DNA of 12,463 bases from Rubrivivax sp. (GTDB taxonomy: Bacteria > Pseudomonadota > Gammaproteobacteria > Burkholderiales > Burkholderiaceae), in NCBI GenBank assembly GCA_004211235.1, contig SEEY01000044.1, forward strand, positions 1-12,463, written 5' to 3'. Each line of letters opens with the position of its first letter. The first letter of the stretch is position 1. Shown piece by piece: positions 12,056-12,463 of the stretch. Both the position numbers and the translations under genes were made by a program. Below the pieces are notes generated by a model. That model was not told where the DNA came from. It ran no database searches and saw nothing but the letters and a program-made list of their open reading frames with translations.

Positions 12056-12463
12056 ATGCAAGCCCTCCCGACGCAGCCTCTCGCGCCCGAGCCCCTGGCC
12101 CGGCTGCTGCTGCAATGGGGTGTGGCGCCGGTGCGCACAGCGCCAGTGGCCGCGCGGCTGGGCGGCTCGCTGGGCTGGGCCGATGCCATCGGCCTGTCGC
12201 AAGTGCTCGCCACCGCGCCGGCCGCCGGCGCCAATGCCGCTGTCCGCCGCGAAGCCGTCGACTGGGCCGGCGCCGCCCTGGAGCGGCTGCAGGCCGATCT
12301 GCTGGCCGCCTTCGACGATGCCGAACTGGCCGCCGACGCCGCCACCCCCACGCCGGACGGCGTGCCCCTGGCCGACCTGCTGGCGCCCTTCCGGCTGCAT
12401 CACGCCCAGCTGCAGCGCAGCATGGCCGCGCGCATCGCCACACTGCGCGAGCGGCTGCGCGGG
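12056..12463 (+). CDS. DUF3348 family protein, N-terminal part (runs off the window)
   Basis: The frame is open from ATG 12056 to the right edge (136 codons). The product starts MQALPTQPLAPEPLARLLLQWG, followed by AARLGGSLGWADAIGLSQVL (residues 32-51), matching the LxxWLDWTDAIxLSxAL signature of DUF3348 proteins, then a long Ala-rich helical segment with a conserved-looking YRRxxLxxQxxM-like block (APFRLHHAQLQRSMAARIATLRERLR). These proteins are found in Burkholderiales; their function is unknown and they are predicted cytoplasmic and helical. An in-frame GTG at 12038 would add six residues (SDAPP); neither start has a clear Shine-Dalgarno, and TAA at 12005-12007 limits any further extension. 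It is often next to a flagellar/OmpA-type or DUF802 gene in relatives, but that lies beyond the edge here. Confidence 0.8.
   Translation, partial: MQALPTQPLAPEPLARLLLQWGVAPVRTAPVAARLGGSLGWADAIGLSQVLATAPAAGANAAVRREAVDWAGAALERLQADLLAAFDDAELAADAATPTPDGVPLADLLAPFRLHHAQLQRSMAARIATLRERLRG

Noticed and set aside
10257..12443. A 728-codon minus-strand open frame across the dmeF-like gene, the divergent gap and the start of the aldolase-like gene
   Set aside because: It is an alternate frame of two clear genes, extremely Arg/Ala/Pro-rich and without motifs, and it crosses the divergent promoter region.

Overview
The window looks like ordinary chromosome from a GC-rich betaproteobacterium of the order Burkholderiales (Rubrivivax/Roseateles/Leptothrix type). 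The grounds are strong GC bias at third codon positions, a PEP-CTERM (exosortase-sorted) protein, a DUF3348 protein of the kind found in this order, and a cold-shock gene followed closely by a TTG-started infA. No tRNA, rRNA, transposase, integrase, phage gene or CRISPR array is visible. The placement comes from recognising families by eye, not from a database search.

Layout. Positions 1-6039 hold seven genes, all on the plus strand: the 3' end of a vanadium-haloperoxidase/PAP2-type phosphatase (cut by the window edge), a DUF418 (YeiB-like) membrane protein, a DUF1330 protein, a DJ-1/PfpI-type protein, a periplasmic lipocalin, a two-HKD phospholipase D/cardiolipin-synthase-like enzyme and a lipoprotein alpha/beta-hydrolase. 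Gaps are 40-200 bp, so these are probably several small transcription units. Several members (lipocalin, PLD-like enzyme, hydrolase, phosphatase) could act on the cell envelope or lipids.

Positions 6040-7137 hold a cold-shock translation module on the plus strand: a long leader with possible hairpins, a CspA-family RNA chaperone, a 72-aa protein of unknown function that appears to start at TTG, and infA (IF-1), also starting at TTG behind a good Shine-Dalgarno. A strong bulged hairpin separates the csp gene from the small gene. An 11-bp perfect inverted repeat lies between infA and the convergent PEP-CTERM gene.

Positions 7176-9286 (minus strand) hold a likely two-gene operon of secreted proteins: a 504-aa DUF4331 protein and, 20 nt downstream, a PEP-CTERM protein. 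The 282-bp gap upstream carries tandem 10-bp repeats and two oppositely oriented GCATCC-N15/16-CGTA arrangements that resemble ECF-type promoters. A second infA, again starting at TTG, follows at 9569-9820. Two closely similar IF-1 genes in direct orientation therefore bracket the secreted-protein operon, and no ribosomal-protein gene is in sight.

Positions 9830-11923 (minus strand) hold a DmeF-type Co/Ni efflux transporter with a histidine-rich loop, followed after 3 nt by a threonine-aldolase-like PLP enzyme. The right edge (12056 onward, plus strand) is the start of a DUF3348 gene that runs out of the window.

I found no clear new defence or mobile system. The most noteworthy points are the duplicated TTG-started infA genes, the small unknown protein between csp and infA, and the putative divergent promoter pair at 9372-9474.
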